The notes: generated from the sequence alone by a model not told the origin. DNA of 19,636 bases from an uncultured Alphaproteobacteria bacterium (GCA_903831485.1 CAIKXW010000199.1:1-19636); one strand, 5' to 3'; shown: positions 7,364 through 16,559, counted from the stretch's first letter. Numbers and translations: made by a program.

Positions 7364-9226
7364 ATGTTTTTTCCCGGCTGGAGACTGCGTTTCGGGGCCG
7401 CCGCCGGCGCCTTGGCCGCCGTTATGGCTGCCGGCTGCACGCCCGCAGTGGAGAACGCCGATCCGCTCCTGGCCGAACTCGTGCAGCGCCTCGGCGCCAG
7501 CGAAATCCAGAGGCTCCCGGAAGAAGCCGACATGATCGGCCTTCCCGAGTCGGCTTTCGGGCGCTCCTATGCGGCCCTTCTCAACGACAGGTCCATCGCC
7601 GTCGAGGAGCGTACCCGCACTCGCCGCCTCGAGTTTCTGGCGGATTTCGAACGCATCGACAGGGCGCTGCTCTCGCCCGCCGCGGTCCGCACCTACGACT
7701 CCCTGCGCTCCACTCTGGAGGCGACCATCGCAGTTGATCGCCACGGCCATGGCGTCACCTCGCTTGGCCGCTCCAGCACGTACGTCACCACGTTCGCTGA
7801 CGGCGCCTTCACCGATCTCGTCAAGTTCCTGACCCTGCACGTGGCCGTCGCCACACCGGCCCAGGCCGATGCATGGCTCAAGCGGCTTGAGCAGATGGAC
7901 GAAGCGATGCGCGACGAGCACCGCCGCTTCGAAGTCGATGTCGCGGCCGGCACGATCCCGCCGCGCAACGTCGTTCAGCGCACGCTCGACAAGGCGCGGC
8001 AGCTGCGCCCCGGGATCGCGCGCGATCATGTGCTCGTCCAACACTTCACTGAATCCCTCGCTCAGGTTGCGGATATTCCCGAGGCTGACATCGCGCGCCT
8101 GACTGCCCGCGCAGCCGAACTCGTTGGCGGCGATATCAAGAAAGAGTACGACGCGCTGATCGCGCTTCTCGAAGAAACGTTGGCCAAGGCGCCTGCCGAA
8201 CCCGGCGTGTGGCGCCTGAAGGATGGCGAGGCCTACTACGCCGATGTCCTGAAACTCCACACGACGTCGTCCTTGACCCCGGCGCAGATGAACGAACTCG
8301 GCCTCAAGCTCGTCGAGCAGATCGCGACGGAACTGGATCCCCTTCTCGCGGCGGCGGGTCTGGTCGAGGGAAGCGCGGGCGGCCGGCTTCGTAGCCTCAG
8401 CCAACGCCCGGAACTGCTATACCCCGAAACGCCCGAGGGCCGCCTCGCCCTGCTCGATGCGATCAACCAGAAGGTCACCTGGGCGAACGGCATCACCGCG
8501 CGCGTAGTCGACATCGACAAGCCTGCGCCGCTTGCGGTGCGCGAGGCGCCGCGCATCGTGCAGGACACCACATCGAAAGCCTACTACCGCCCCGCCCCCC
8601 TCAACGGATCGCGGCCCGGCGTCTACAACATCACGCTCCGCGCGACGGCGGACTTCCCGTCATGGACGCTGCCGACCCTGACATTCCACGAAGGCATTCC
8701 GGGCCACCACCTGCAGGTCGAGCTTGAACGCAATCTGCCGAACCAGCCGCTGATCGAACATCTCGTCGCCTACCCTTCATTCAACGAAGGCTGGGCGACT
8801 TACGCCGAAGACCTCGCCCTCGAACTCGGCGCTTACCAGTCGGATCCGCTCGGACGGATCGGCTACCTGCAGTCGCAATTGCTGCGCGCAGCGCGTCTTG
8901 TGACAGACACCGGCATCCACGCCCAGCGATGGACGCGTGAAGAAGCCATCCGATATTTTGAGGAAACGGTCGGCGTGCCGCGCGCAACCGCGGAGTTCGA
9001 AGTCGATCGCTCGTCGATCCGCCCGGGAGTACCGGCGGCATACATGACTGGCAGGGAAACCATTCTCCGCCTGCGCGGCCAGGCGCAGCGCGATCTGAAG
9101 ACTGCCTTCAGTCTCAAGGCGTTTCACGCTGCCGTGCTCTCCCCCGGCGCGCGGCCAATGCCCGTGGTCGAGGCAGACATCGCCGCTTTTGTTGCAGCGC
9201 AGAAAAACAAGTCGCCGGCCCAATAG
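7364..9226 (+). CDS. DUF885 family lipoprotein, putative metallopeptidase
   Basis: 620 aa from the ATG at 7364. DUF885 proteins are common secreted bacterial proteins thought to be zinc peptidases, though most lack biochemistry. The family hallmark HEGIPGHHLQ is at residues 442-451 and the downstream NEGWATYAEDLALELGAY around 474-491. The histidines and glutamates of these two blocks are the likely metal ligands; the first block is HExxPGHH, not a plain HExxH. The N-terminus has a basic n-region, a hydrophobic stretch and MAAGC, so Cys25 is a plausible lipidation site, with -3 Ala rather than the more usual Leu. The frame is open back to 7307, but only the 7364 start puts the signal sequence at the N-terminus. 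No good ribosome site is visible. The end is ordinary (VAAQKNKSPAQ), and the VWA gene follows after 84 bases. Confidence 0.88.
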   Translation: MFFPGWRLRFGAAAGALAAVMAAGCTPAVENADPLLAELVQRLGASEIQRLPEEADMIGLPESAFGRSYAALLNDRSIAVEERTRTRRLEFLADFERIDRALLSPAAVRTYDSLRSTLEATIAVDRHGHGVTSLGRSSTYVTTFADGAFTDLVKFLTLHVAVATPAQADAWLKRLEQMDEAMRDEHRRFEVDVAAGTIPPRNVVQRTLDKARQLRPGIARDHVLVQHFTESLAQVADIPEADIARLTARAAELVGGDIKKEYDALIALLEETLAKAPAEPGVWRLKDGEAYYADVLKLHTTSSLTPAQMNELGLKLVEQIATELDPLLAAAGLVEGSAGGRLRSLSQRPELLYPETPEGRLALLDAINQKVTWANGITARVVDIDKPAPLAVREAPRIVQDTTSKAYYRPAPLNGSRPGVYNITLRATADFPSWTLPTLTFHEGIPGHHLQVELERNLPNQPLIEHLVAYPSFNEGWATYAEDLALELGAYQSDPLGRIGYLQSQLLRAARLVTDTGIHAQRWTREEAIRYFEETVGVPRATAEFEVDRSSIRPGVPAAYMTGRETILRLRGQAQRDLKTAFSLKAFHAAVLSPGARPMPVVEADIAAFVAAQKNKSPAQ

Positions 9227-9232
9227 CCTAGC

Positions 9233-9254
9233 TTACGTCTGTAATCTGACGTAA
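9233..9254. promoter_or_regulatory. Operator-like inverted repeat upstream of the VWA gene
   Basis: TTACGTC (9233-9239) and GACGTAA (9248-9254) are a perfect 7 bp inverted repeat around 8 bases. Inside it TTAC-N4-GTAA (9233-9244) forms a second, tighter dyad, giving three TTAC/GTAA half-sites in 22 bases. It lies 57 bases before the VWA start codon, where a core promoter would be expected, and no T-run follows, so an operator is likelier than a terminator for the preceding gene. Confidence 0.4.
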
Positions 9255-9275
9255 ACCAGCCCCATTCGGCGCGCC

Positions 9276-9294
9276 TGATTGCTTCACGCAATCA
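9276..9294 (+). other. Leader hairpin of the VWA gene
   Basis: Perfect 7 bp stem TGATTGC (9276-9282) / GCAATCA (9288-9294) with loop TTCAC, ending 16 bases before the ATG at 9311. It would fold in the mRNA leader just upstream of the ribosome site and could affect translation or stability. No T-run follows, so it is not an intrinsic terminator. Confidence 0.4.
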
Positions 9295-9310
9295 CAGATG
9301 GGACTCCACC

Positions 9311-11080
9311 ATGACACGCATCAACATGCTCCTGATGGCCGCCGCTTCGACGCTCACACTCGTGGCCTGCCAATCCAGTTCAACCGTTGGAGAGGCGGAT
9401 TTGGGCGCTTCAAAGCCCGCAGACGGCCGCGAGGTTGTAGTAGTGACAGGCAACAAGCGTGAAACTTCCGCGCAGGATTCCGCTCAGTCCGTCCCGGGCG
9501 TCACGAGCGAGCAAGCCTACGCGCCTCCGCCCCCGCCTCCTCCACCGATGGTTGCTCCTCCCGCGCCCAGAATGATGGCGCCTGTAGCGGGCTTCGTTGC
9601 GCAGCCAATGCCGGGCGAGATCAACCGCGACAAGTACGACGACGTCGAGATCAACGGCGTGAAGGTTGTCGCAAAGGAGCCCGTCTCCACCTTCTCCATC
9701 GATGTCGACACCGCGAGCTACACCAACGTCCGCCGCATGCTGAACGCAGGCCACCTCCCGCCCAAGGACGCAGTGCGCATCGAGGAGATGATCAATTACT
9801 TCGACTACGAATACGCCCTGCCGAAGTCGAAGGAGACGCCGTTCGAGACGACGGTGAAAGTCGTGCCCTCCCCATGGAGCGAGGGGCGGCAGCTGATGCA
9901 TGTCGCGGTGCAGGGCTACGACATCAGGAAGGATGTCCGCCCGCCGCTCAACCTCACCCTGCTGGTCGATGTCTCGGGCTCGATGTCGGGTCCGGACCGT
10001 CTGCCGCTGGCGATCAACTCTCTGAAGATGCTCATCGATGAACTCGGCGAGAAGGACAAGGTCTCCATCGTCGTCTACGCAGGCGCTGCGGGCGCGGTCC
10101 TGGAACCCACCTCCGGCGCCGACAAGGGCAAGATACTCGCGGCACTCGATCGCCTGTCCGCGGGCGGTTCAACCGCTGGCGGCGAAGGCCTGCGCCTCGC
10201 CTACTCGCTGGCCAAGCAGAACTTCAACAAGAACGGCGTCAACCGCGTCATCCTTCTCAGCGATGGCGACTTCAACGTTGGCATCAGCAATCCCGAACAG
10301 CTTGAGGACTTCGTCAGCCGCGAACGCGAGAGTGGCGTCTACCTCTCGATCCTCGGCTTCGGCGGCGGCAACTACAACGATGCGATGATGCAGAAGCTGG
10401 CGCAGTCCGGAAACGGCATGGCTGCCTACATCGACAACCTCAATGAAGGCCGCAAGGTTCTCAACGACGACCTTTCGGGCTCGATGTTCTCCATCGCGAA
10501 CGACGTGAAGATCCAGGTCGAGTTCAACCCCGCGAAGGTCGCCGAATATCGCCTCATCGGCTACGAGACCCGCATCCTCAACCAGGAGGATTTCAACAAC
10601 GACAAGGTCGACGCTGGCGAAATCGGCGCCGGCACATCGGTAACGGCGATCTACGAGATCACCCCCGTCGGTTCGACAGCCACCCTCGTCGACCCGAGCC
10701 GCTACCAGCCCACCCCCACCCCGATCGCCGGCGCCACCAGCGAACTCGCCTTCCTGAAAGTGCGCTACAAGCTTCCCGGCGAGGACACGTCCAAGCTGAT
10801 CACCCGCCCTGTCACCAGCGCCGATCAGGTCAGCGACCTCGCGAAAGCGCCGGAATCCACCCGCTTCGCCACAGCGGTGGCGGCCTACGGCTCAATGCTC
10901 CGCGGCGATCCCTATGTCGCGAAGACGTTCACGTGGGACAGCGTCATCGCGCTGGCAAACGGTGCCAAGGGCGAGGACGCGTTCGGCTACCGAGCCGAAT
11001 TCATCCAGCTGGCGCGCGCCGCGAAGTCGGCGGCGTCGCAGGAGACACTCAGGCCGGCGGACGGCGGCGCAGGTCAGTAA
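9311..11080 (+). CDS. YfbK-type von Willebrand factor A domain lipoprotein
   Basis: 589 aa. The signal sequence ends in the lipobox LVAC (Cys20 lipidated). A low-complexity tether follows, with VVVVTGNKRETSAQD (42-56) and a run of eight prolines (72-79). Residues about 100-210 match the N-terminal domain typical of YfbK-like proteins (STFSIDVDTASYTNVRRML, VRIEEMINYFDY). The VWA domain (about 213-395) keeps a complete MIDAS metal site: DVSGSMSG (D220, S222, S224), the Thr in GGSTAGGEG and LLSDGD (D318). The rest (about 400-575) corresponds to the C-terminal DUF3520-like region, with ATAVAAYGSMLRGDPY. The protein presumably sits on the periplasmic face of a membrane and binds a partner through the MIDAS site; the partner is unknown. 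It is followed by a strong bidirectional terminator. The receptor-like segment in the tether is described in findings. Confidence 0.92.
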   Translation: MTRINMLLMAAASTLTLVACQSSSTVGEADLGASKPADGREVVVVTGNKRETSAQDSAQSVPGVTSEQAYAPPPPPPPPMVAPPAPRMMAPVAGFVAQPMPGEINRDKYDDVEINGVKVVAKEPVSTFSIDVDTASYTNVRRMLNAGHLPPKDAVRIEEMINYFDYEYALPKSKETPFETTVKVVPSPWSEGRQLMHVAVQGYDIRKDVRPPLNLTLLVDVSGSMSGPDRLPLAINSLKMLIDELGEKDKVSIVVYAGAAGAVLEPTSGADKGKILAALDRLSAGGSTAGGEGLRLAYSLAKQNFNKNGVNRVILLSDGDFNVGISNPEQLEDFVSRERESGVYLSILGFGGGNYNDAMMQKLAQSGNGMAAYIDNLNEGRKVLNDDLSGSMFSIANDVKIQVEFNPAKVAEYRLIGYETRILNQEDFNNDKVDAGEIGAGTSVTAIYEITPVGSTATLVDPSRYQPTPTPIAGATSELAFLKVRYKLPGEDTSKLITRPVTSADQVSDLAKAPESTRFATAVAAYGSMLRGDPYVAKTFTWDSVIALANGAKGEDAFGYRAEFIQLARAAKSAASQETLRPADGGAGQ

Positions 11081-11102
11081 GCTCCCCTCACCGAAAATGA
11101 AT

Positions 11103-11130
11103 CGGGCCCGCGGAATCATCCGCGGGCCCG
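11103..11130. terminator. Bidirectional terminator hairpin between convergent genes
   Basis: A perfect 12 bp inverted repeat, CGGGCCCGCGGA (11103-11114) and TCCGCGGGCCCG (11119-11130), closes on the 4-base loop ATCA. It lies 22 bases past the VWA stop and 72 bases past the stop of the converging gene. Both sides are pyrimidine/T-containing in their reading direction (CTTCCCGTCTT on plus; ATTCATTTTC on minus), so it can serve both genes. It is the strongest hairpin I found in the window. Confidence 0.85.
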
Positions 11131-11202
11131 CTTCCCGTCTTGGGTCCGGCGCAGAGCAGCGGAGACAGCCGCGGCGCCGGATGGACGAGGTTCTGTTTGG
11201 CC

Positions 11203-11565
11203 TCAGGCGGCCAGAAGCTCAGGTTCGCGCGCCAGTTCGCTGCCATTCGCGAACACCGGATCGAGACCGAGCGCCAGGTCCGAGGCTTCAGCGCGGCGGC
11301 CTCTCACATCGACATTGCGGCGGATGAAGACGGCCGTGGCGCCGTAGCGGCGGGCCTCACGCCAGCGCCAGAAGGTGGCGACATCGCCTTCCACCCCACC
11401 CTGGTCAGACACGCGGATCACGCGCCATGTGGGGCCTTCCTGCGCCGCGAAGATCACCACGCCGGCCACCTTCGCCCAGTCCTGTTCGACGCCAAAACGC
11501 TCAAACCGATAGCTCTGGCCCTGAGCGCCGCAGAAGTTGACCGATCCGTTGAATGCCGCCGCCAT
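11203..11565 (-). CDS. Small conserved-looking protein of unknown function
   Basis: 120 aa from the ATG at 11565 (MAAAFNGSVNFCGAQGQSYRF...). The frame is open to 11706, but the upstream part is AT-richer with poor coding character, and CGGAG lies 8 bases before the chosen ATG. The protein has no signal peptide or membrane segment. Its first half reads like a compact beta-rich domain (SYRFERFGVEQDWAKVAGVVIFA, WRVIRVSDQG), followed by FWRWREARRYGATAVFIRRN and a low-complexity acidic tail. There is one cysteine (C12). I do not recognise the family. It is flanked by the bidirectional terminator and by a 165-base spacer, so it appears to be transcribed alone. I see no confident promoter in that spacer. 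Confidence 0.65.
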   Translation of the reverse strand: MAAAFNGSVNFCGAQGQSYRFERFGVEQDWAKVAGVVIFAAQEGPTWRVIRVSDQGGVEGDVATFWRWREARRYGATAVFIRRNVDVRGRRAEASDLALGLDPVFANGSELAREPELLAA

Positions 11566-11715
11566 GTTCTTGCTCCGTTCTGTTCGCTGTTGTGATCCCT
11601 TTTTGTTCTTTTCGCAAGATTGAAATCGGATGTTTTTCGTAAACGGCGCGTTAAGGATTGTGGCGAGGCCTCGGGCGCCGACGGGCAAACCGCTTGATCC
11701 GTACACGGAGTTCGA

Positions 11716-11730
11716 GGCGCGCTCCGCGCC
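11716..11730 (-). terminator. Stem-loop touching the cyclophilin stop codon
   Basis: GGCGCG (11716-11721) and CGCGCC (11725-11730) form a perfect 6 bp stem with a 3-base loop, beginning on the base next to the cyclophilin stop codon. No T-run follows on the minus strand, so terminator activity is uncertain; it may act as a 3'-end stabiliser instead. Confidence 0.35.
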
Positions 11731-12423
11731 CTACTCCTTCTTGGTGACTGCGGCCTTCTTCACCACCACGGGCGCCTTCGGCAACTTGCCCGGAAACGGC
11801 CCGCCTTCCGCGGCAAGCTCCACCCCGGCAATCGCATCCACCACCTCCATGCCGGAGACAACGTGGCCGAACGCGGCATAGCCCGTGGTGTTCGGCGGCG
11901 CGTCCGCCTTGGCGTCGAGCCCGGAATTCTCGCCAAGGCTGATGAAGATGGTCGACTGCCCGCTGCCCGGCTCATCGGCGCGCGCAAGGCTGAGTGCGCC
12001 GCGCCTATGCTTGTTGTTTGCGGTTTCCAGCGGAACATTGGAAAGGTTGGCCGGACGGTACTTGAGCTTCGCATCGAGATCGCCGAACTGGATCACGAAC
12101 CCCTTCTCGATCCGGTAGAACGCCGACCCGTTGTAGTGCCCGTTCCTGACCAGCTTCAGGAACTGCGCCGCCGTCTTCGGCGCGCCAACCGTGTCGAGCA
12201 CCACGACGATATCGCCCAGGGATGTCTGCAGCGTGACCTCGGGCCCCGTCCAGACCGGCGCGGCTGGGTCCGCCGGAGCAGGCGCGGGGGCTTCAACGAT
12301 AGCTGGAGTTTCGGCTGGTGCAGCCGCCTCTGCAGGCGGTTGCACGGCTTGTCCACCCTCCTGGGCCAACGCGGGCGATGCCAATGCGAGCCCCAGAACT
12401 GCGGCAATCAGGAATCGTTTCAC
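11731..12423 (-). CDS. Periplasmic cyclophilin-type peptidyl-prolyl cis-trans isomerase
   Basis: 230 aa. Cyclophilins speed up proline isomerisation during protein folding. The signal peptide ends at ASPALA (residue 20). A Pro/Ala-rich linker (about 22-56) precedes the cyclophilin domain (61-215). Conserved blocks are GHYNGSAFYRIEKGFVIQFGD with the catalytic Arg104, then STIFISLGEN and AAFGHVVSGMEVVDAI. No Trp is present at the cyclosporin-contact position, as is usual for bacterial PpiA-like proteins. A short Lys/Val-rich tail ends the chain. The start is GTG, supported by CGGAG 9 bases upstream and by the ideal signal peptide it opens. It lies 70 bases downstream of eno on the same strand with no terminator that I can see, so read-through from eno is possible. 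Confidence 0.93.
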   Translation of the reverse strand: MKRFLIAAVLGLALASPALAQEGGQAVQPPAEAAAPAETPAIVEAPAPAPADPAAPVWTGPEVTLQTSLGDIVVVLDTVGAPKTAAQFLKLVRNGHYNGSAFYRIEKGFVIQFGDLDAKLKYRPANLSNVPLETANNKHRRGALSLARADEPGSGQSTIFISLGENSGLDAKADAPPNTTGYAAFGHVVSGMEVVDAIAGVELAAEGGPFPGKLPKAPVVVKKAAVTKKE

Positions 12424-12493
12424 TGGTGCGGTCTCCGTGTTCGAAACGGAGACTATCAGCGTGGCTGGTCAGGCCAAGTTGTTGTGCCAGGCC

Positions 12494-13833
<1,340 letters not shown>

Positions 13834-13895
13834 ATGTCGCGAACCGGCGGCAGTTGCAATCGCGGCGGGAGACGGTTCTGCCGCGCCCCAAATGC

Positions 13896-13919
13896 AAAAA
13901 GCGCCCCGAAGGGCGCTTT
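13896..13919 (-). terminator. Rho-independent terminator of rpmF
   Basis: On the minus strand a perfect 9 bp stem, AAAGCGCCC/GGGCGCTTT, closes on the stable tetraloop TTCG and runs into TTTTT (13896-13900). It begins 28 bases after the rpmF stop. This is the only textbook intrinsic terminator in the window, and it insulates eno from rpmF. Confidence 0.93.
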
Positions 13920-13947
13920 CGCAGATCGAATATCCGGTCGGCCAGGG

Positions 13948-14133
13948 CTATTCCTCGTCCTTGGCCTTCAGGACCTGCTTGCCGCGGTACATGCCGGTCT
14001 TCGGGTCGACATGGTGCGGGCGGCGCAGCTCGCCCGATTCCTTGTCCTCGACATAGGTCGAGCCCGGCAGGCGATCGTGAGCGCGGCGCATGCCACGGCG
14101 TGAAGGGGATGTCTTGCGCTTAGGGACGGCCAT
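13948..14133 (-). CDS. rpmF: 50S ribosomal protein L32
   Basis: 61 aa, the family size. The start [20 protein letters not shown] is the conserved L32 signature and contacts rRNA in the large subunit. The protein is strongly basic at the N-terminus, with [16 protein letters not shown] at the C-terminal side. The four zinc-knuckle cysteines found in some bacterial L32 proteins are absent, so this is the zinc-free (C-minus) form. AGAGG lies 6 bases before the ATG. The gene is monocistronic by layout: a promoter candidate about 75 bases upstream and a strong terminator directly downstream. It lacks the plsX/fabH neighbours that follow rpmF in enterobacteria. Confidence 0.97.
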   Translation of the reverse strand: MAVPKRKTSPSRRGMRRAHDRLPGSTYVEDKESGELRRPHHVDPKTGMYRGKQVLKAKDEE

Positions 14134-14206
14134 GGAAGCCTCTGATCAGGCGGAAAAGTGTTGGAAACAGCTCATTCTTGCGTAATGGCCGTTCGAGCGA
14201 GCGGGC

Positions 14207-14235
14207 CTCATACAGGGTCTGGCGCAGCGCTGCAA
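14207..14235 (-). promoter_or_regulatory. Putative rpmF promoter
   Basis: On the minus strand TTGCAG (14230-14235) and TATGAG (14207-14212) are separated by exactly 17 bases. The position, about 74 bases before the rpmF ATG, suits a short leader. The matches to the sigma-70 consensus are partial (3/6 and 4/6). Confidence 0.3.
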
Positions 14236-14238
14236 GAC

Positions 14239-14275
14239 CGGGCGGAATCGTAACCGGAAATGACGGTTCCACCCG
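14239..14275 (-). terminator. Stem-loop between pyrG and rpmF
   Basis: On the minus strand CGGGTGGAA pairs with TTCCGCCCG over 9 bp (one G-U), with room for a smaller internal CCG/CGG or competing AACCG/CGGTT pairing. It lies about 100 bases past the pyrG stop and just upstream of the rpmF promoter candidate. The T-run is missing. It may end pyrG transcripts or be a DNA-level dyad. The rest of the 242-base spacer shows nothing I can name. Confidence 0.35.
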
Positions 14276-14375
14276 CCGGGACGTGGTGCGAAGCGAGGGG
14301 CTGCATTTCGCTGGGCGGCCAAAGCCCTCGGCGGCAGCAGCTAAGGCGCGCCATTAGTTGCGTGCGGACTACGGC

Positions 14376-16007
14376 CTAGACCAGCCTGCTCTTGTCGCGC
14401 GCCGCTGCGATGAAGCTCGCGAAAAGCGGATGCGGGTCGAACGGACGTGACTTCAGCTCCGGGTGGAACTGGACGCCGATGAACCAGGGGTGGTCGGTCA
14501 GCTCCATGATCTCGGGAAGTTTGCCATCAGGCGACATGCCGGAGAAGACAACGCCGTGCGGAGCGAGCTTGCCGATGATGTCGGTGTTCACTTCGTAGCG
14601 GTGACGGTGGCGCTCAGAGATGGTCTGCGTGCCGTAGATGGCAGCGACGCGGCTGCCCTTGGCGAGCACGGCCGGGAAGGCGCCGAGGCGCATCGTACCG
14701 CCGAGATCACCATCGGCGCTCCGCACTTCCTTGGTGTTGCCCTGAACCCATTCAGACATCAGGCCCACCGCGGCGTAATCGGGCTTGCCGAATTCCGTGG
14801 TGCCGGCGCCGGGGATGTTCGCCATGTTGCGGGCGAGTTCGATCACGGCGAGTTGCATGCCATAGCAGATACCGAAGCACGGAAGCTTGTGCCGGCGCGC
14901 GTAACCAGCGGCGCGCATTTTGCCGATCGCGCCGCGTTCGCCAAATCCGCCGGGCAGCAGAACGCCATCCACGCTATCGAGTTCGGAAAGGTCGGCGTTG
15001 GGGTCGTCATAGCGGTCCGACGGTATCCAGGTCAGATTGACCTTCACCCTGTTGGCGAGACCGCCATGGCCCAGCGCTTCAACCACTGACTTGTAGGCGT
15101 CGTGCAGCGCCACATACTTGCCGACGATCGCAATGCGCACTTCCCCATCGGGATTGCGCAGCGTCTGCGACGTCTGCACCCAGTGCTTGAGATCGGGCGT
15201 CGTCTGCTTTTCCAACCCGAAGTGGCGCAGAACCTCGCGGTCCAGCCCACGCGCGTGATATTCGAGTGGCACCTCGTAGATGTGCTGCGCATCCAGCGCC
15301 TCGATCACGGCTTCCGGCCGCACATTGCAGAACAGGGCGAGCTTGCGCCGCTCTTCGGGCGGGATCGGCATGGGCGCGCGGCACAGCAGGATGTCCGGCT
15401 GGATGCCGATCGACCGCAGCTCCTTCACCGAGTGCTGCGTCGGCTTGGTCTTCAGCTCGCCGGCAGTGTTGATGTAGGGAAGCAGCGTCAGGTGAATGAA
15501 CAGGCTCGCCTCGCGGCCGACATCCTGGCTGAACTGCCGGATCGCCTCGAAGAACGGCAGCCCCTCAATGTCGCCCACCGTGCCCCCGACTTCGCACAGC
15601 ACGAAGTCGACATCGTCCGTGTCGGACTTGATGAACTCCTTGATGGCGTCCGTGACGTGCGGGATCACCTGGAGCGTCGCGCCCAGATAATCGCCGCGGC
15701 GTTCCTTCTCGAGGATCGCCTTGTAGATACGGCCCGTCGTGGTGTTGTCCGTCTTGCGCGCCGACACGCCGGTGAAGCGCTCATAGTGCCCAAGATCGAG
15801 ATCCGTCTCGGCGCCGTCATCCGTGACGAAAACCTCGCCATGCTGAGTCGGCGACATCGTGCCAGGATCGACGTTGAGATAGGGGTCCAGCTTGCGGAGC
15901 CGCACGCGATAGCCGCGCGCCTGAAGCAGCGCGCCGAGCGCTGCCGAAGCAATGCCCTTCCCGAGGGAGGACACAACGCCTCCCGTAATGAAGATAAATC
16001 GCTTCAT
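14376..16007 (-). CDS. pyrG: CTP synthase
   Basis: CTP synthase makes CTP from UTP, ATP and glutamine, the last step of pyrimidine nucleotide synthesis. It is full length at 543 aa. The N-terminal synthetase domain starts [18 protein letters not shown] (ATP-binding loop, residues 12-18), followed by [23 protein letters not shown] and [15 protein letters not shown]. The C-terminal class I glutamine amidotransferase domain (from about 290) has [10 protein letters not shown] (oxyanion loop), the nucleophile Cys381 in FGICYGMQ, and His515/Glu517 in GVQFHPEL. Nothing is missing. It starts 54 bases after secG on the same strand. The spacer holds a small imperfect GC hairpin near 16031-16052 (GCCCC/GGGGC) that could attenuate or process the transcript; I see no strong promoter there, so co-transcription with secG is plausible. 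Confidence 0.98.
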   Translation of the reverse strand: MKRFIFITGGVVSSLGKGIASAALGALLQARGYRVRLRKLDPYLNVDPGTMSPTQHGEVFVTDDGAETDLDLGHYERFTGVSARKTDNTTTGRIYKAILEKERRGDYLGATLQVIPHVTDAIKEFIKSDTDDVDFVLCEVGGTVGDIEGLPFFEAIRQFSQDVGREASLFIHLTLLPYINTAGELKTKPTQHSVKELRSIGIQPDILLCRAPMPIPPEERRKLALFCNVRPEAVIEALDAQHIYEVPLEYHARGLDREVLRHFGLEKQTTPDLKHWVQTSQTLRNPDGEVRIAIVGKYVALHDAYKSVVEALGHGGLANRVKVNLTWIPSDRYDDPNADLSELDSVDGVLLPGGFGERGAIGKMRAAGYARRHKLPCFGICYGMQLAVIELARNMANIPGAGTTEFGKPDYAAVGLMSEWVQGNTKEVRSADGDLGGTMRLGAFPAVLAKGSRVAAIYGTQTISERHRHRYEVNTDIIGKLAPHGVVFSGMSPDGKLPEIMELTDHPWFIGVQFHPELKSRPFDPHPLFASFIAAARDKSRLV

Positions 16008-16061
16008 GACGGATGCTCAGTTTAACGATTCGCCCCGCCCTAGCGAGGGGGCAGTAGTCGA

Positions 16062-16559
16062 CTAGTTCGGCGATCCACCGTTTTCCGGCGTCGACGCCGG
16101 TGTGGTGGGCGCAGTTGTCGCAGGCGCAGGCGCGGCCGGCGTGGTGTTCGTCGCAGGCGCCAGAGGATCGGGCGCCGCCGGGGCTGGGGCTGGGCTCGCC
16201 GGGGCCGGCGTCGTGGTCGTGCCTCCCAGCGGATCAGGTGTCGTGGCTGTGCCGGAAGCCGGAGGCGTCGTCAGCGAGTCGAACGGATTGCCCGACTCAT
16301 CGACCTGCTGCTCGAGGATGGAGCCCTGGCTGGCCGAGTCGTTGTTAAGACGCGTCATGGTGATCGAAGTGACGAAGAAGACTGCCGCAAGGCCCATTGT
16401 CACCCGGACCAGCACGCTGGCGGCGCCGCGACCGGAGATGAGACCCCCCGTTCCGCCACCGCTCATGCCCAGGGCCCCGCCCTCGGACCTCTGCAGCATC
16501 ACGGCGATCACGAGCGCGACGCACGCGATCATGTGGATGGTGAGGAGGACGTTCAGCAT
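16062..16559 (-). CDS. secG: Preprotein translocase subunit SecG with a long Pro/Ala/Thr-rich tail
   Basis: SecG is the small accessory subunit of the SecYEG inner-membrane channel. The N-terminal 75 residues are classic: a first membrane helix (about 3-22), the conserved cytoplasmic loop LQRSEGGALGMSGGGTGGLISGRGAAS (22-48), and a second helix (about 50-68). The remaining ~90 residues are low complexity, acidic at first (LEQQVDESGNPFDSL) and then Pro/Ala/Thr-rich up to ENGGSPN. Total length is 165 aa against 110 in E. coli; long tails are common in alphaproteobacterial SecG. The ATG has only a weak GGCGG upstream. It lies 126 bases after tpiA and 54 bases before pyrG on the same strand, consistent with a tpiA-secG-pyrG transcription unit. 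Confidence 0.96.
   Translation of the reverse strand: MLNVLLTIHMIACVALVIAVMLQRSEGGALGMSGGGTGGLISGRGAASVLVRVTMGLAAVFFVTSITMTRLNNDSASQGSILEQQVDESGNPFDSLTTPPASGTATTPDPLGGTTTTPAPASPAPAPAAPDPLAPATNTTPAAPAPATTAPTTPASTPENGGSPN

Noticed and set aside
7346..8404. Long open frame (352 codons) on the minus strand across the DUF885 gene
   Set aside because: It is antisense to a clear DUF885 coding sequence, is rich in the residues expected from reversed GC-rich codons, and shows no domain; a shadow frame.
12424..12493. AGGCC/GGCCT inverted repeat between eno and the cyclophilin gene as an eno terminator
   Set aside because: The stem is only 5 bp with a 14-base loop and no T-run follows.
15102..16025. 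307-codon plus-strand open frame across pyrG
   Set aside because: It lies entirely antisense to CTP synthase and has no recognisable domain.
16065..16268. GC-rich repeat-like stretch in the SecG tail as a CRISPR or tandem repeat
   Set aside because: The period is irregular and the repetition comes from a Pro/Ala/Thr codon bias, not from regularly spaced identical units.
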